Shown one piece after another: positions 34,530-46,453 of a DNA stretch of 64,000 nucleotides; position 1 is the stretch's first letter, and the number at the start of each line of letters is the position of its first letter. The position numbers and the translations under genes were made by a program. The notes beneath the pieces were generated by a model that saw nothing but the letters and a program-made list of their open reading frames with translations, was not told the origin of the DNA and did no database searches. Origin of the DNA: Liolophura sinensis (Eukaryota > Mollusca > Polyplacophora > Chitonida > Chitonidae); contig NC_088300.1 of assembly GCF_032854445.1 (NCBI RefSeq), positions 69,910,984-69,974,983 of the forward strand, written 5' to 3'.

Positions 34530-36176
34530 TCAGTCAATGTTGAACTCTCCAAGAACAAGCTTGCACAGCTCCACCACTTGTGAGCACTGAGTAGTTAGAC
34601 ACATCAGCTTAGAGAATTGGTGGGCTCCATATGAAGGGGATAACCTGTAACAAGAGTAATTATTTTGTCACCCAAGAATTTGAAACACTGTTTAGACGTT
34701 AAAATGATATTGGCAGCTGAATTACACGTGCATACAAAACAAATGATGAAATGGTAGAAAAGAAAATATGTGTGTAATAAACTGATTATTAGCGTTAGTA
34801 GTATGTAAAGTAACACTCTAGGTTATATTTATTTCTTTATTTTATTTGATTGGTGTTTTATGCCGTACCCAAGAATATTTCACTTATACGACGGCGGTCA
34901 GCATTATGGTGGGTGGAAACTGGGCCGAGCCCGGGGGAAATCCATGACAATCCGCAGGTTGCTGACAGACCTTCCCACTTACGGCTGAAGAGGAACTCTA
35001 GGTTATAGGCAGGAAAGAAAACAGCGATGGAATACACAGTATTTAAATGCTTAACATAACTAGACATAGTTCAACTACTACGTTTAAATTATACACACAA
35101 AAAAAAAAATAAAGAGTACAAACAAGCCTGAGTTTTTGACAAGGTGCATCGATGTGACTTTAGAGTTGACAGCGTGAACTTCACAGCGCATTTGATGAGA
35201 GTGCACATTGTATGGTCCTACTTCATGCACGCTGAAACAGAGAACAATATGAATATCAGAGAAAGCTTGAAATAAAAGAACTTGAGGGTAAATTTTAATA
35301 TTTGTGAGTGAAATTTACAGCAGATAACTGCCCATGCACATAACAAAATGAGAAATGAGAAGTGATTATTGCAAAATGGCTGTCATTTCCCCTTTGACCT
35401 TTATGAAACTGAATTTGAAAGAAATGTGTAGTGGTAATTTTGTAACATAACTTCATACTTATTTGCAGAATGCTGAGGTAGTTTCCAGCGAATTGAGATT
35501 ACAGGTACAAGTGTGAAATACACAGAAAGTTTTCGTTTGGCCAGGATAAAATATGGTAGCCTGAATGTAATGTATGATAACAATACATCAAGTTAAGAAT
35601 TACCAACTTGGAATGAGTGTACAATTTGCTTACATGTACTTATGTAATCGCTGAAGAATTTCCCTACGTGGGTGACACAAGGATTCGAACTTGGGTCTCC
35701 GCAGCCGACGTCCAGCGCTCTACCAACGGAGCTAAAGGGAAATTTCCACTAGCTACTGCCAGTATAAGCACTGGAAAGCTGCTCCTGTTACACTCCTCCC
35801 CACTTAAATCCTCCCCTCTCTCCCAAAACACACCCAAGATCACTGGCCCAGAGCTCCATGCTTCTTGGAACCTGTTGGGTCAAGGTACCAGTGGAATGGT
35901 TGAAAGATTTCACTACGTCGGTCACATTCGAACTCGGGTTTCTGCAGCTGATGTCCAGCGCTCTACCAACTGAGCTAACGGGCAATTCCTGCTAACTACT
36001 GCTAGTATAAGCACTGGAAAGCTGCTCCAGTTACACATATACACTGCCGTGGAACCCAGTTGTCAATGAAACATATGTTTGTTTACACAGCCACTCAGAA
36101 CAACACCCGGTGACCTAAAGCCCCTGACTAATGCACCTTACCTACAAGATTTGTAAGTTACCGTGCCAACATACAT
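34530..36176 (-). CDS. Candidate spliced minus-strand gene, about 119 codons, unrecognised
   Basis: Four exons in consistent phase: 36176-36142 (ATG; MYVGTVTYKSC plus two bases, donor gtaagg), 35560-35459 (LPYFILAKRKLSVYFTLVPV..., acceptor attacattcag, donor gtatga), 35231-35124 (VHEVGPYNVHSHQMRCEVHA..., acceptor ttctctgtttcag, weak donor gtttgt), and 34644-34530 (LSPSYGAHQFSKLMCLTTQC..., acceptor ttgttacag, TGA at 34532-34530). The last exon is the best supported. No family recognised; no clear polyadenylation hexamer was found nearby. Introns hold a tRNA-headed repeat pair and a recent SINE. An inverted copy of the promoter-like module lies about 0.7 kb upstream. An alternative is two fragments of a longer gene with exons upstream of 36176. 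Confidence 0.4.
34828..34994 (-). mobile_element. 5'-truncated SINE with perfect 13-bp target-site duplication
   Basis: The plus strand begins tttatttctttattttattt, then ttggtgttttatgccgtacc, caagaatatttcacttatac, cagcattatggtgggtggaa and cttcccacttacggctgaag. It lacks the tRNA head. actctaggttata flanks it exactly at 34815-34827 and 34995-35007. It sits in the last intron of the candidate gene 34530-36176. Confidence 0.95.
35655..36036 (-). repeat. Tandem pair of tRNA-headed repeats (tRNA pseudogene-like)
   Basis: Two copies (35655-35793 and 35904-36036) about 245 bp apart. Minus strand: a shared leader gagcagctttccagtgctta, an A-box-like ttagctcagttggtagagcg (second copy; ttagctccgttgg in the first) and a B-box-like agttcgaatcc. 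The D-arm and T-arm are good, but the anticodon stem has mismatches and the loop lacks T33, so a working tRNA is unlikely. Confidence 0.8.
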
Positions 36177-36455
36177 GTACGCAACATGTGTTGATTATAT
36201 TATTCATTTGATTCGTGTTTTACGTTGCAAACAAGTATTGAAAGCCAAACTGAAGTTGAAGTATAGTTGTGAAGGGCAGCGATTGCAGGAATATGCTCTG
36301 TGCGTTGTACATGAATTATAACTAAGTTAAATTGTAATTATATAATTATAATTAAATCATAATTTAACTCAGCGACCCCACGGTGTCTTGCAATTACACT
36401 GTCTTGTAATACTGCACCCACTGATAAAATTGGGGGACGAACAGGAGTTACCAGA

Positions 36456-36474
36456 TAACGCCCCCTAGTGGCAA
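36456..36474 (-). promoter_or_regulatory. CTCF-like motif
   Basis: taacgccccctagtggcaa closely matches the reverse of the bilaterian CTCF core (CCASYAGRKGGC-type). Binding is inferred from motif similarity only. Confidence 0.3.
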
Positions 36475-36857
36475 AATGGGGAACTAAAGTAATTGCTGCA
36501 CCAGAAAAATCAGCATTTAGGTTCATTTACCTCTCTGTTACTTATGACGTACTGGTCACTGCCAGGATCCCGGGTGCTCGAAACTATATATGAATCCTGA
36601 TCCCCAGTCGGAATTTCAAGGTTTAAAATTCACACGTTTAAAGGCGAACCAAATGCGATTAAATGATTTTTTCATGCTATAAGGTACATGCATTAATAAA
36701 AATATGTTATTATTAAACTATAAATGCTCGGTACCATACCGGTACTGCACACAGGTACCTAATCTATAGCTGTACGTATGTGTAAATAATACACACGTGG
36801 TTGTTGTTTCACCATTTTCTACTTCGCTGTGAATTTGGGCTTTGTATTGTGGCATTT

Positions 36858-36935
36858 GATTGGTCGAATGACGCCCTGCCATGCTTTGTTTGTAAGATGT
36901 GATCTGATTGAGTCCAACAATTTGCGGTCAATCCA
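36858..36935 (-). promoter_or_regulatory. Inverted copy of the duplication-edge module
   Basis: The minus strand reads tggattgaccgcaaattgtt, continues ggactcaatcagatc, and ends with a CCAAT motif (ccaatc). It nearly matches 7911-7977 over the first ~45 bases; the spacer to CCAAT differs by about 11 bases. It points toward the candidate gene starting at 36176. Confidence 0.45.
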
Positions 36936-37446
36936 TACTGCAGCAACAATAGATCGAACCGGAAACCCATGCTATTCACGTTTCAGAACAGGTCTAGCTG
37001 AGCCTAAAAATAACCTCCCTGTGACCTACTTGTGCGGGTCGATCTGACTTAACCAAAACATGCCGGATGTTTCATAGTTTGTATTTGTGGATTTGGCAAT
37101 ATGCCTGTATGACACACTTGGGAAGTCACCAGCCATAGGTATGGTGTTCAGTTTGTGCGAGTTAAAAAAAAAAACACGTGTATATACCTGAAAACCCCAC
37201 GGAATCAAAACTTGGCGCGGTGTTTTAAAACCGGACGTCGACCTTGAGCTCCATGTAATTGAAACTCGACGTCGTCTTTCAAAACATAACCTCGAGTTTT
37301 AAATGGGCCTTTAATCGAGTTTTAATTAGTGTTAGTCATTCTTGGACCTCTGATTTTAGTCCTTTCTGCTCCAAATCATCCTAAAAGGTCCCTATAAGGT
37401 TTATACTGAGGGGCATATTTAAATACCTGTATAGTAATATTTTCAG

Positions 37447-37575
37447 ACCCTCGTGGCGCCACATATGATTACCGGGTTTACTGCACAGTAGCCTACGACA
37501 TCTCTGATCTGCCATCTGATATTCATCTTCCTACCGCAAACGACAGACAAGATATTGCCAAACACAGCAAAGCAG
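37447..37575 (+). CDS. Candidate internal exon, unrecognised protein
   Basis: A 129-base exon, phase 1 at both ends, after acceptor aatattttcag and before donor gtatat (37576). Reads PRGATYDYRVYCTVAYDISD then LPSDIHLPTANDRQDIAKHSKA. The frame has no stop and protein-like composition (YDYRVYCTVAYDI could be a beta strand). No family recognised. The next exons would lie in or beyond the N gap. No copy in the duplicated part of the window. Confidence 0.4.
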
Positions 37576-37947
37576 GTATATTTTTAGAGGCGCGGTAGGC
37601 CTACAGGTCAAAGTCTGAGTTATTGGACTAGGGCACACGGTATGAATAAAGTTACGGAATGGGGTACGTAACTCTCATTTCGAGCAACACCTTTGATAGA
37701 GTTACAGTGTGAAACAGCCCCCCCCCCCCCTAGCGTGTAGGACCCATTGCAAAGAACATTTACATTTAATGATGTTTGTTAAATGTGACAACAGCATAGT
37801 ATTCTGAGATTCTAGACATTTTGAACATTCTGAGACGGGAGCCGTTTAATAAATTGCTGTAAACATCACTGACCTTATACCAAAAACCACCGTGTTAGGG
37901 AGTTTGTGAGTTGTCACTAGTTACATAAGCATTGAGGTGAACAGTTA

Positions 37948-38147
37948 NNNNNNNNNNNNNNNNNNNNNNNNNNNNNNNNNNNNNNNNNNNNNNNNNNNNN
38001 NNNNNNNNNNNNNNNNNNNNNNNNNNNNNNNNNNNNNNNNNNNNNNNNNNNNNNNNNNNNNNNNNNNNNNNNNNNNNNNNNNNNNNNNNNNNNNNNNNNN
38101 NNNNNNNNNNNNNNNNNNNNNNNNNNNNNNNNNNNNNNNNNNNNNNN
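37948..38147. other. Assembly gap, 200 N
   Basis: Exactly 200 N, a conventional placeholder for a scaffold join of unknown size. Open frames spanning it (37895-38218) are artefacts. Confidence 0.99.
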
Positions 38148-38202
38148 TTGTGGTGTCTAGATATGCACACCAAACTGGTGGTCGAACCTCAGGCTGCACC
38201 AG

Positions 38203-38479
38203 GAGCCTTCGTGGCTGAGGTATGTGGTTAGCACGCCAGCACGGTGTAATGATCTAGGAGCCTCCCACCCATGCAGTCGCTGTGATCGAGTTCAAGTCCA
38301 GCTCATGCTGGCTTCCTCTCCAGCCATTCATGGAAAGGTCTCTCGGCAACCTGGGGACGGTTGTGGGTTCTCCCGGGGCTCTGCCCAGTTTTCTCCCGCC
38401 ATAATGCTGGCCGCCGTCCTGTAAGTGAAATATTCTTGAGTACGGCATAACACACCAATCAAATAAATAAATAATAAAT
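38203..38479 (+). mobile_element. Full-length common SINE
   Basis: Head gagccttcgtggctgaggta, B-box tgatcgagttcaagtccagc, body catgctggcttcctctccag, ccataatgctggccgccgtc, taagtgaaatattcttgagt, tail caatcaaataaataaataat. No exact target-site duplication found. Confidence 0.92.
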
Positions 38480-38965
38480 TAGGCAACACAAATTGCCAGA
38501 CAAGCGTTTTCAACCATGCGCCCCCTCAAGCAACAAAAGAGAGGGTAATTCACTCTTTTATATCACTAATGTTTTATTCAAGCTAATTATAGGACTACAC
38601 ATTCCGTATATAATAATAATTCTAAACGCCTAAAATAAATTCTGTATGCTAAGGGGTGTCATAATTGTAGGTCTACTTACTAGGTGAATTATAACCGTTC
38701 TTTAGCTGTTCTAAAAAAAAACATAGGCTTGTTAAGTGTAAAAGGTTTCGTTCCACAGTTTCAAGCTGTGCCGGTAACTTAAAAGAACTTTCTGGCATTA
38801 CCCTATTTTTCGCAGTGAATCACCCTTTTTTAAGCATGTTCAAACAAACAACAACACAGAAACAACTTAGTGCCTTCCACCCACATACAAACTTAAGACA
38901 GGAAGTGTCATAATACATTACAACAGTAGGAGATTCTCCGGCTTTCAGTTTCTGAACTAACGTAC
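38480..38965. other. Unique sequence left of copy 2
   Basis: Not homologous to the sequence left of copy 1 (7420-7905). No gene seen. It supplies a different upstream context for the copy-2 module and gene. Confidence 0.6.
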
Positions 38966-38970
38966 CACCA

Positions 38971-39037
38971 TGGCTTGACCGCAAATTGTTGGACTCAATC
39001 AGATCGTATCTTACAAACCTGGCCGTTTCGTCCAATC
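38971..39037 (+). promoter_or_regulatory. Promoter-like module, copy 2
   Basis: Identical to 7911-7977 but with different sequence immediately upstream, so only about 130 bp upstream of the candidate ATG (39095) is shared between copies. Confidence 0.4.
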
Positions 39038-39094
39038 ACAGCAGTTCTTACTCAGGCACTCGGGTCGATCATTGGCACATGTAACTTCAGTTCA

Positions 39095-42000
39095 ATGGAA
39101 GGTGTTGCTACATCAGCTGATGTAAGCTCACTTATTTTTACTATTTTTTAGGTAAAATTTTATACGCATCATAATTAATCCAAACAGTGCTCGCCAATCT
39201 ATGAATTACGCTTGCCATTCTGTGCCATTTGAGTTCATCAGTGTACAATGTAGGCTAATTACAACAGCGCAAACTGTCAAAGTTGTTGTTGTGCTCTTTA
39301 TTTTAGCAATGTTAGTGCATGACGTACTCATCCTCAGTATTTAATAAGTCCAACTTAGTAGTTGCAAACGTAAAGTTGGTGGTAGCTCTGTGTGGCTAGG
39401 TTTGTGCAGAAATATATGTAAGCATTTACTTTCCCAGCACTCTTTGGTTCTCAGTGTGCTATCCTCAACACACTGGTGTTGTCCACAGTTAGCCCGAGAC
39501 CTCGGTCTAAGAGTGGCTTATATATACTGGACCGCTAGCCATCCTTAGCCCGAGAGTTGTCTGCACCCGATTTCGGAATATTGCTTACAAAGAGCTACAA
39601 CCTCATTCAATTCAAATGCATGCGTTTTAGATTCGTCCTGAATACACATAAAGCACGGCTATTCTGAAAGCTAAAATATTTACGCACATCTTGCCACAGC
39701 CGCTACTCGCCTTTACATCCCCACTCTCCTGTAAATCTTAGCTGAAGTCAAAAATATGGTTATATTTGGCAGGTCGCCATGCGCTGGCATGTTTTTAAAA
39801 TCTGGGTTAGCGAGGCACGCTTGCGCAGCAGTGGATAACCTTTCCGGAAAATTTCCGGAAATTGAAATTCTGACGACTTGCCAGCTGTTGCTGTCAACAG
39901 CAAATGGTAACAGTCAGGGAGCGTTTTGTCTTTTCTGACGTACCTGCCACATCCTTTGGCAAAAAACTATCAAGGCCTTCACGCACCGTAATGCCTATGG
40001 TACCCAATTTTGAATGGAGCGGATGTCGAAGGTAACCCACGTTTTTCATTTGCTAAAAAAATAATTTTAATCTGATAGTTTGCACAAACTGTGAGGTCTG
40101 TCATTTTGTGCCATAGGCTTCTGTCAAATTTGAATCTCCTCAGTCATATGGCTTTGTGCCTGTCAGAACTGACAGCCAGCTCAAAACATAGTGACGTAAT
40201 GAAAGGTCAACCATGAATGCACATGGGCGGGTAGCAGTAACATGGTTTTGTAGGTCAAAATGTCAACACGGCATGTGAGCGTAAGTCACAACTGTGAATT
40301 ATCTTAGATTTACTGGCCGTAAAGGGTACAGAATGTTGGAAAACTTGGCAGAGGATGACTCGGTGAACATAATTCATTGGAGTTTTGTCCTGTTAATGCA
40401 TGTACTGGTACATTTTGCACAGATTTTTGTTGCGCGTAGTTTCTCCGCGGTTGGCTATTTTTACATACCACTGTTTTAACCTGGATGACTCCTCGGCTGT
40501 GATCTATGCCTAACCCCATATTAAAAGATCACAGCCGAGATCCTTGCCTAGTTCGCAGTAGGCCCAGTGTATGATGTGGTTGCTCGTAATGCCAGTCCTT
40601 TTCTGCGACCGATGTATGTCAGTTTAGTGATATGCTACGTTTTGGAAGTGTGCACTGCACCCTTACTTCTATGTGTACATCACCTACTGGCATCATCTGC
40701 CACTCATGCACCATGTTTCAAATTTCAGTATAATCACTCGGAAGTACTTCTTTACATGCATGTTAAATTTCTGTTTGTGCAACCCATCAAACCTACAGCC
40801 ATTGCATATGTCACATATCCTTTTTTTAATACCATTGAAACAAGATTGGCCTTCTTGTCTGAGGGAGTTAGGACGCCAGTGCTGCCATGTGACCCAGTCG
40901 CTAAGAGATCAACTCTAGTTCATGCTGGCTTCCTCTCTGGCCGTACATGAGCAGGTCTTCCAGCAACCTGCGCATGGTTGTGGGTTTCCTCCTCACTCTG
41001 CCCAGTTTCCTCCCACCATAATGCTGTACTGGAATGCTCTTGAGCGTCAAACACCAATGAAATAAATAAATTTATCATTTATACAGTATGCCAACAACAT
41101 GCACCATTTCCAGCATGCACTTGTTCCCTTCTTTAAATGTTGCGTGCATCAAGTTCCCATAACATTCCCCTAATGCATGTTTATGTTATGCCATTCTCGG
41201 CTTCACACTGTCTCAAAAATGCATTTGTGTAAAACCTCTAATTGTGTTTTTGTGTATGGTTAGCAAAAACAGAATGCTGTGAAGTACTTAATTTTTGCAT
41301 AGAACTAATTTTCGTATCAATAATTTACCGCAAAAAATAATTTCAGCGAAAAATATCCAATATTGAATGATGTGCTACAGGTCGAAGGTAAATTATGGTT
41401 TAAATATGTACAAACTCTGATGCTAAGGCTTTGTTGGTATAAAACAAAGTGGGAGTTCATTCGTCTGTAGTTAGATTAGTCTTCACTGTGCCAGTAAAGT
41501 GAAAGAAAAGTACATTCTAGCATGTGCTGGCTTCTAATGAATGTCGCTGTGATAAGCGCTATGTCATTAGCTGTGTCTCTCTTGTGATCCAATAAGTTCT
41601 AACAAACTGTGAAGTGTGTATAACACAATGGCCGTTTGACAGCTACAGCAATGTTTGCGGTTTCTAACCTGCTACAGAGGACGATTAAAACTGAAAACAG
41701 TGCAAAACTTACCGTGTTGCTTGATAAAGAATGAGTGATTGGCGCCGATAATGGTGAATTCACATGTTTTGAAGTAAACTGCTCAAAAGGTGACAGGTCA
41801 CTTTGCCAGAAGTTGATGAGTACTTTAAAAGTACTCATCAGTGAATCAAAAAGAAGTGACACCTGTTTGAGTACTGCTCACAGTAGGTGCGAAGATAATC
41901 TTCTTACGTAGTGTTAAAGCATCCCCCATTGTTTTAATCTATGATCCAGATCACAAGGATTAGTGACACTGCAGGAAACAAAGGAGAATTAAAGCCACCC

Positions 42001-45000
42001 ATGATGATTCAGGTTTGACGTGCTTGAATAATTTGGGCCATATCTTGGAAAATTTAAGATTTTAAGATTTGTCTTTCAGTATTCTCTTAAATACACAAAA
42101 ATTAATTCCAGCAAACATAGTTTTGGAGAAAACCCACAAAAATAAATTCCAGAGAATAATAAGGACTTTACAGTAATCCCTTGTGTTCCAAGTTCAACTG
42201 CTTGAACATTCCGTCTTATTCCTCAATATTTTAATCTCAGATGTGTTTGTGTTTCCATCACACTTGTATATTCCTTTAGATCATGTTACATGAATGTCTA
42301 TTTTACGCCTGTGTCACTTTTGTGTTTAAGTTTTATACATGTAAACTATGTCCAGAAAATCTATGCTAATCTTAACTCTTTGTACAGAAACTATATTATT
42401 CTGGTTCCCAAAACCATTAACTAGGCCATCATATGGCTATAAACTTGTCATGTGTTACCAATGCAGATTCTAATCAACATACTGCTTCAGTTGTTTTTCC
42501 TCAGTTCTGTTAGTATTTGTGTATTATTTCAATCTCATGGCTGTATTAAAATCATACAAAATTTCCAGGTTCTAAACATATTTTGTTTTCATGTTCACAC
42601 ATCTGTGGCTTGTGCATAGCTGTATATATGTACATCTTTTACATGTTGAATTTTTGTTATTTTTTCCCCCCCTAAAATGGCTTTTGTTGCTCTCTGGCAT
42701 CAGTATGCTCATGTATTGCAGCTTCTGTTATCAGCAGCCTCTATGGTTAAACTTTGTAGCTTATGTCGTACCCCGGGCGTCAGCATCTGCATCTGATAAT
42801 GGAGAAAACGATGTTAAACAAAATGTTAGGAGGTGGTATCTTAAAAAGTACTGCGGGTATTGAGCTCAGGGTTTGCCCACTTGTAGAGCACAGTATAGGG
42901 TTGGTATCTTACAAAGTATGTCATGTATTGACCTGAAGTTTTACATACATATAAATCTCCTTGAGCATATTAATTACTGTAAATTACCAAATTCACGATT
43001 TCAGTTCTTTATGCATTGGGCGGAAGTTTTGCTTTCATGTGTCTCATACAGGCGAGCCCTTTGGTAGCAATTATAAGTTTAGCATAACATGTTGTTGTTC
43101 ATTTGTTTTTATTGCATTCTTACACCATTACACTTTTTCTGTAAGCCTCATACTGTTTGTGTTGCTCATACATGCTCTTGATTAAAGCCTTCTCTCATAA
43201 TATATCGATAGTGTGCCAATTGTTTTATGACCAGAGGCTTGGTCATTTTCCTAACTAATCTAAAGTATGCAACTAATCGTTGCATACTTCATTGTTATCA
43301 CATTGATTAAATGATGTAAAGTTTATCTTAAACACAAATCTCTTATAACATTACTTGAGTTTCCTTTTATCATACATGTAGTATGTGTTCAGTGAAAAAA
43401 AGCATAATTTACATGTACCTTTTTTAAATTTCAGGTTTACTTATCCTCAGCATTCTTGTCAATATGGGGTAGGCCAATCTTTTCACCTTTTATGCAACAT
43501 TGGTAAGGACACATCATCTTTCAAGTTTATCAACAGCCACCTATTTTGCCATTTCAACCTTAAACTCCTGTTACATTATCTGTTTATGTTCTTCGTTATG
43601 CTGTTGCAAATCATTGTAAAATACATAGCAACATGTAAACATGGCCACAGTCAACAAGTGTGCTACAATGTCTGTATATGCTACTAGTTTTGCAAACAAA
43701 GGCACTTCCCAATTGCACTCAAAGTTGCAACAAGTGGTCTACACCACTCCTGGTGCTGAGGTAATACCTAAGGTTGGTTTCAAAACATTTGCCTTCATCC
43801 AGTATATTGTAGTTTGCAGGCAGTGGCCCAGTGGTTAAGATACACAAGATACATATAGCCACCCCAGTTTGGAAGGCAATTGTACACATCCCGCTCTTAA
43901 TTTTTATGGCTCCTTAAGCATGACAATAATCCGTCGACCATGCTAGTGTGGTCGTCATCAAAGAAGTTGGTTTCAGAAGTAAAATTCACACAACACAGAA
44001 TGCACTTGTCTAGCACTGCCAGTCAAAACCTGTGTGTTGCATGTGGCAAAGCTCACCAGCTGCTGACCAAAGGCCTATGTTTTTTTGTTTTTTTTTTCGG
44101 CACAGCCATGGTCTCAGTGAAATGCACAAATAATCAAATATTACGTAGTATCAAGGCCATATGTAGAGCCATTTAATGTCCACAAAACAGTTTGTCTCTG
44201 AAACTGTTGCACACCCAAACTAATCAAACTGTTATTAAAACTAGCTGACATACTGAGCAAAAATATCACAGTTTACCAATAAAAAGCTTTTGTTTTCATA
44301 CCAATTTCTCTCATTCACACACTCCAAAACTCCCAAGCATGAATTTTAGTTGCATTTCATAAAATGTTATTTTTAATGTTTGGCATCACAACCTTCTAGT
44401 TTTTTCTACACATGGCCTTCGGTATTGCTTCAAACCAAAATCAAATAAGGTCACTTTCATATGTATATCATTGTTTCACTGTTTATCATATTGCCTCTCC
44501 ATCAGTGCAACTTCGTCATGGTTCTTCTTATCAATCATAAAATTGGGTCAATTTGGTTAAATGTGTATATGTAGATCAAAGAAACTGTGTATTAGTAACC
44601 CATTTTGTTAACTTGTCTCTTTGCACTGATTTCCTCCTCACAATTTTATGTTCCTTGTTGCTACATTTACATGCACTGTGTAGCTGCAGGTGTTTCAGTT
44701 AATTAGTAACAATAGTTCTTGTTTACTGCCAATTCTCAAACCAAACCAGTTAATTTAAATAAAATCCTTTCAAAATATGTGGTTAACTGTGCATGTAGTT
44801 ACATTTTTGTAACGGTAACACATTAAATATTATTCAAGGCACAACCATTTGCAGCATCAGCGGTCATCTCATGCCCTCCCTTAGCATAATGTATGTAAAT
44901 CATGTAGGCAACACTTTTACAAAATATATGTGTAATCAAGCTAACAAATACATAAATACACCAAAGCGATCTTTTGACTTAAGCTTATCATGTCTTTTCT

Positions 45001-46453
45001 GATGTATATATATATGCACTACATAATATTATTCCATTTGCCAAAAAAATTGTTGTACATAGTTATCTTACCTCCAACTTTATTATATTCCAGATTCATT
45101 CAAAGGCATCTTCAAGATCCTTGTCAACCATGATGCAAGCCAAGTGCTGACATTCACCTTTCGTAAAACACAAGTACATGTGAGTGAGTTATGTAAATAA
45201 ATTCTCCCACCACCCGTACTTCCAAATGTCATTCTTGTAATAAAAGTGTGACACAGTTGCTTTAATCTGTTACAGTTTAGCATTTAACCCATTATTGCAA
45301 GCCATAGAGTATAAAGTGTAATGGTTGCCAATGCATTTACAGTATAGACAGTAAAACCACAGCAGCCATCAGTGTTATTGTTTGCAGATGCGAACAAAAT
45401 TGGTGTCTTTAAATTGCACTTGCAGATGGTGCGTATATTTGGTCTGTGAAACAGTTTGTTCATCTGTGTGTCTGTTCAGTCAAAACTTGTCATCAAATAA
45501 TTGGCTTATATTTGTGAACTAAGTTCCCTTTGTACTCTCACTGGTTTCCACCATAATGCTTTCTGCTGTTAAATACGTAAAATATTCCTCAGTCCATTGC
45601 AAAACACCAATCAAATAAGTAAATAAACTAGCAGCATCATAATACTCACCCATCTCGATCTCCTCTCAGCTACAATATACACAACACAATATCTGTACTG
45701 TAATACTGTACATTACTGTACAAAGTATATGTACACAGAGGTATAACAGAGTTCATGTATGGCCCTAGTCGGCTGCCTGTATTCAGAGCTATTCGCCTGT
45801 CACCAATGCAGTCGCAGTCAGTTCATGTCCTCTGCGGTCCTAGGTGGCAAGGTTTGGTAACAACTGGCAGATGGTTGTGGGTTTTGAGCCCAGTTTCCTT
45901 CCACCATAATGCTGACCGCTGTCGTATAAGTGAAATATTCTTCAGTATGGCGTAAAACACCAAATAAATAAATTGTGGTTTTCCATGGGCACTTACATTT
46001 CATTAACCCATAATACTCATGAACATTATACGAGTCAACAAGTCTTCGGTACAGCATTAACAAACTATCAGATAAATAAATTGGAAGCATTCTGCCAAAT
46101 TCAACAAAACATGCAATTTACTTGCAAATCCTAAAAGCCAAATTAAATTATGTACTGCACAACTGACTCTTCATCTCCTGGGTCAGTGCTCATGATTGCC
46201 TCATTAGCTTCAGTTAAGTGCATTCCTCTAGAGCTAGTTGTTTTTATGTAGTGCACACACTACCCACATTATGTGTTCTTATTTATTTTTGATACCTGTT
46301 CACATCAGCCCAATGCCAGATGGTTTTAGATATAAATGCTGTTCATGCAACAAATTCTGCTTGGTTATTATGCTTTAAAGCACCATCTATTCTTCTTTTC
46401 AGATCCTCTCCATTCCTCCCATGAGTACAACAGAAGACAACATTTTGGGGTGA
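39095..46453 (+). CDS. Candidate small-protein gene, copy 2
   Basis: Exons 39095-39121, 43435-43468, 45094-45179 and 46403-46453, identical in my reading to the copy-1 model; AATAAA at 46668-46673. The T/A difference (40594) is in intron 1, so the predicted protein is unchanged. Confidence 0.35.
40492..40539. repeat. Inverted repeat, copy 2
   Basis: Same 14-bp arms and 20-bp loop as 9432-9479. Confidence 0.95.
40865..41071 (+). mobile_element. Common SINE, copy 2
   Basis: Counterpart of 9805-10011. Confidence 0.8.
41814..41840. repeat. Palindrome, copy 2
   Basis: Counterpart of 10754-10780. Confidence 0.9.
43263..43289. repeat. Inverted repeat, copy 2
   Basis: Counterpart of 12203-12229. 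Confidence 0.9.
45537..45627 (+). mobile_element. SINE 3' end, copy 2
   Basis: Counterpart of 14477-14567. Confidence 0.7.
45810..45972 (+). mobile_element. Common SINE, copy 2
   Basis: Counterpart of 14750-14912. Confidence 0.8.

Larger units (their letters stand above)
36177..37446. other. Upstream region with inverted module, CTCF-like site and ORF
   Basis: Contains an A/T-rich palindromic run (36330-36365), a CTCF-like motif (36456-36474) inside an open minus frame (36526-36338, 62 codons, not recognised) and the inverted promoter-like module (36858-36935). A C13 run occurs at 37718-37730, just past this stretch and near the gap. Confidence 0.45.

Noticed and set aside
35655-36036. Functional tRNA genes
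   Set aside because: Anticodon-stem mismatches and no T33 in the loop; acceptor ends do not pair well.
37895-38218. Open frames across the N run
   Set aside because: They consist mostly of undetermined bases.
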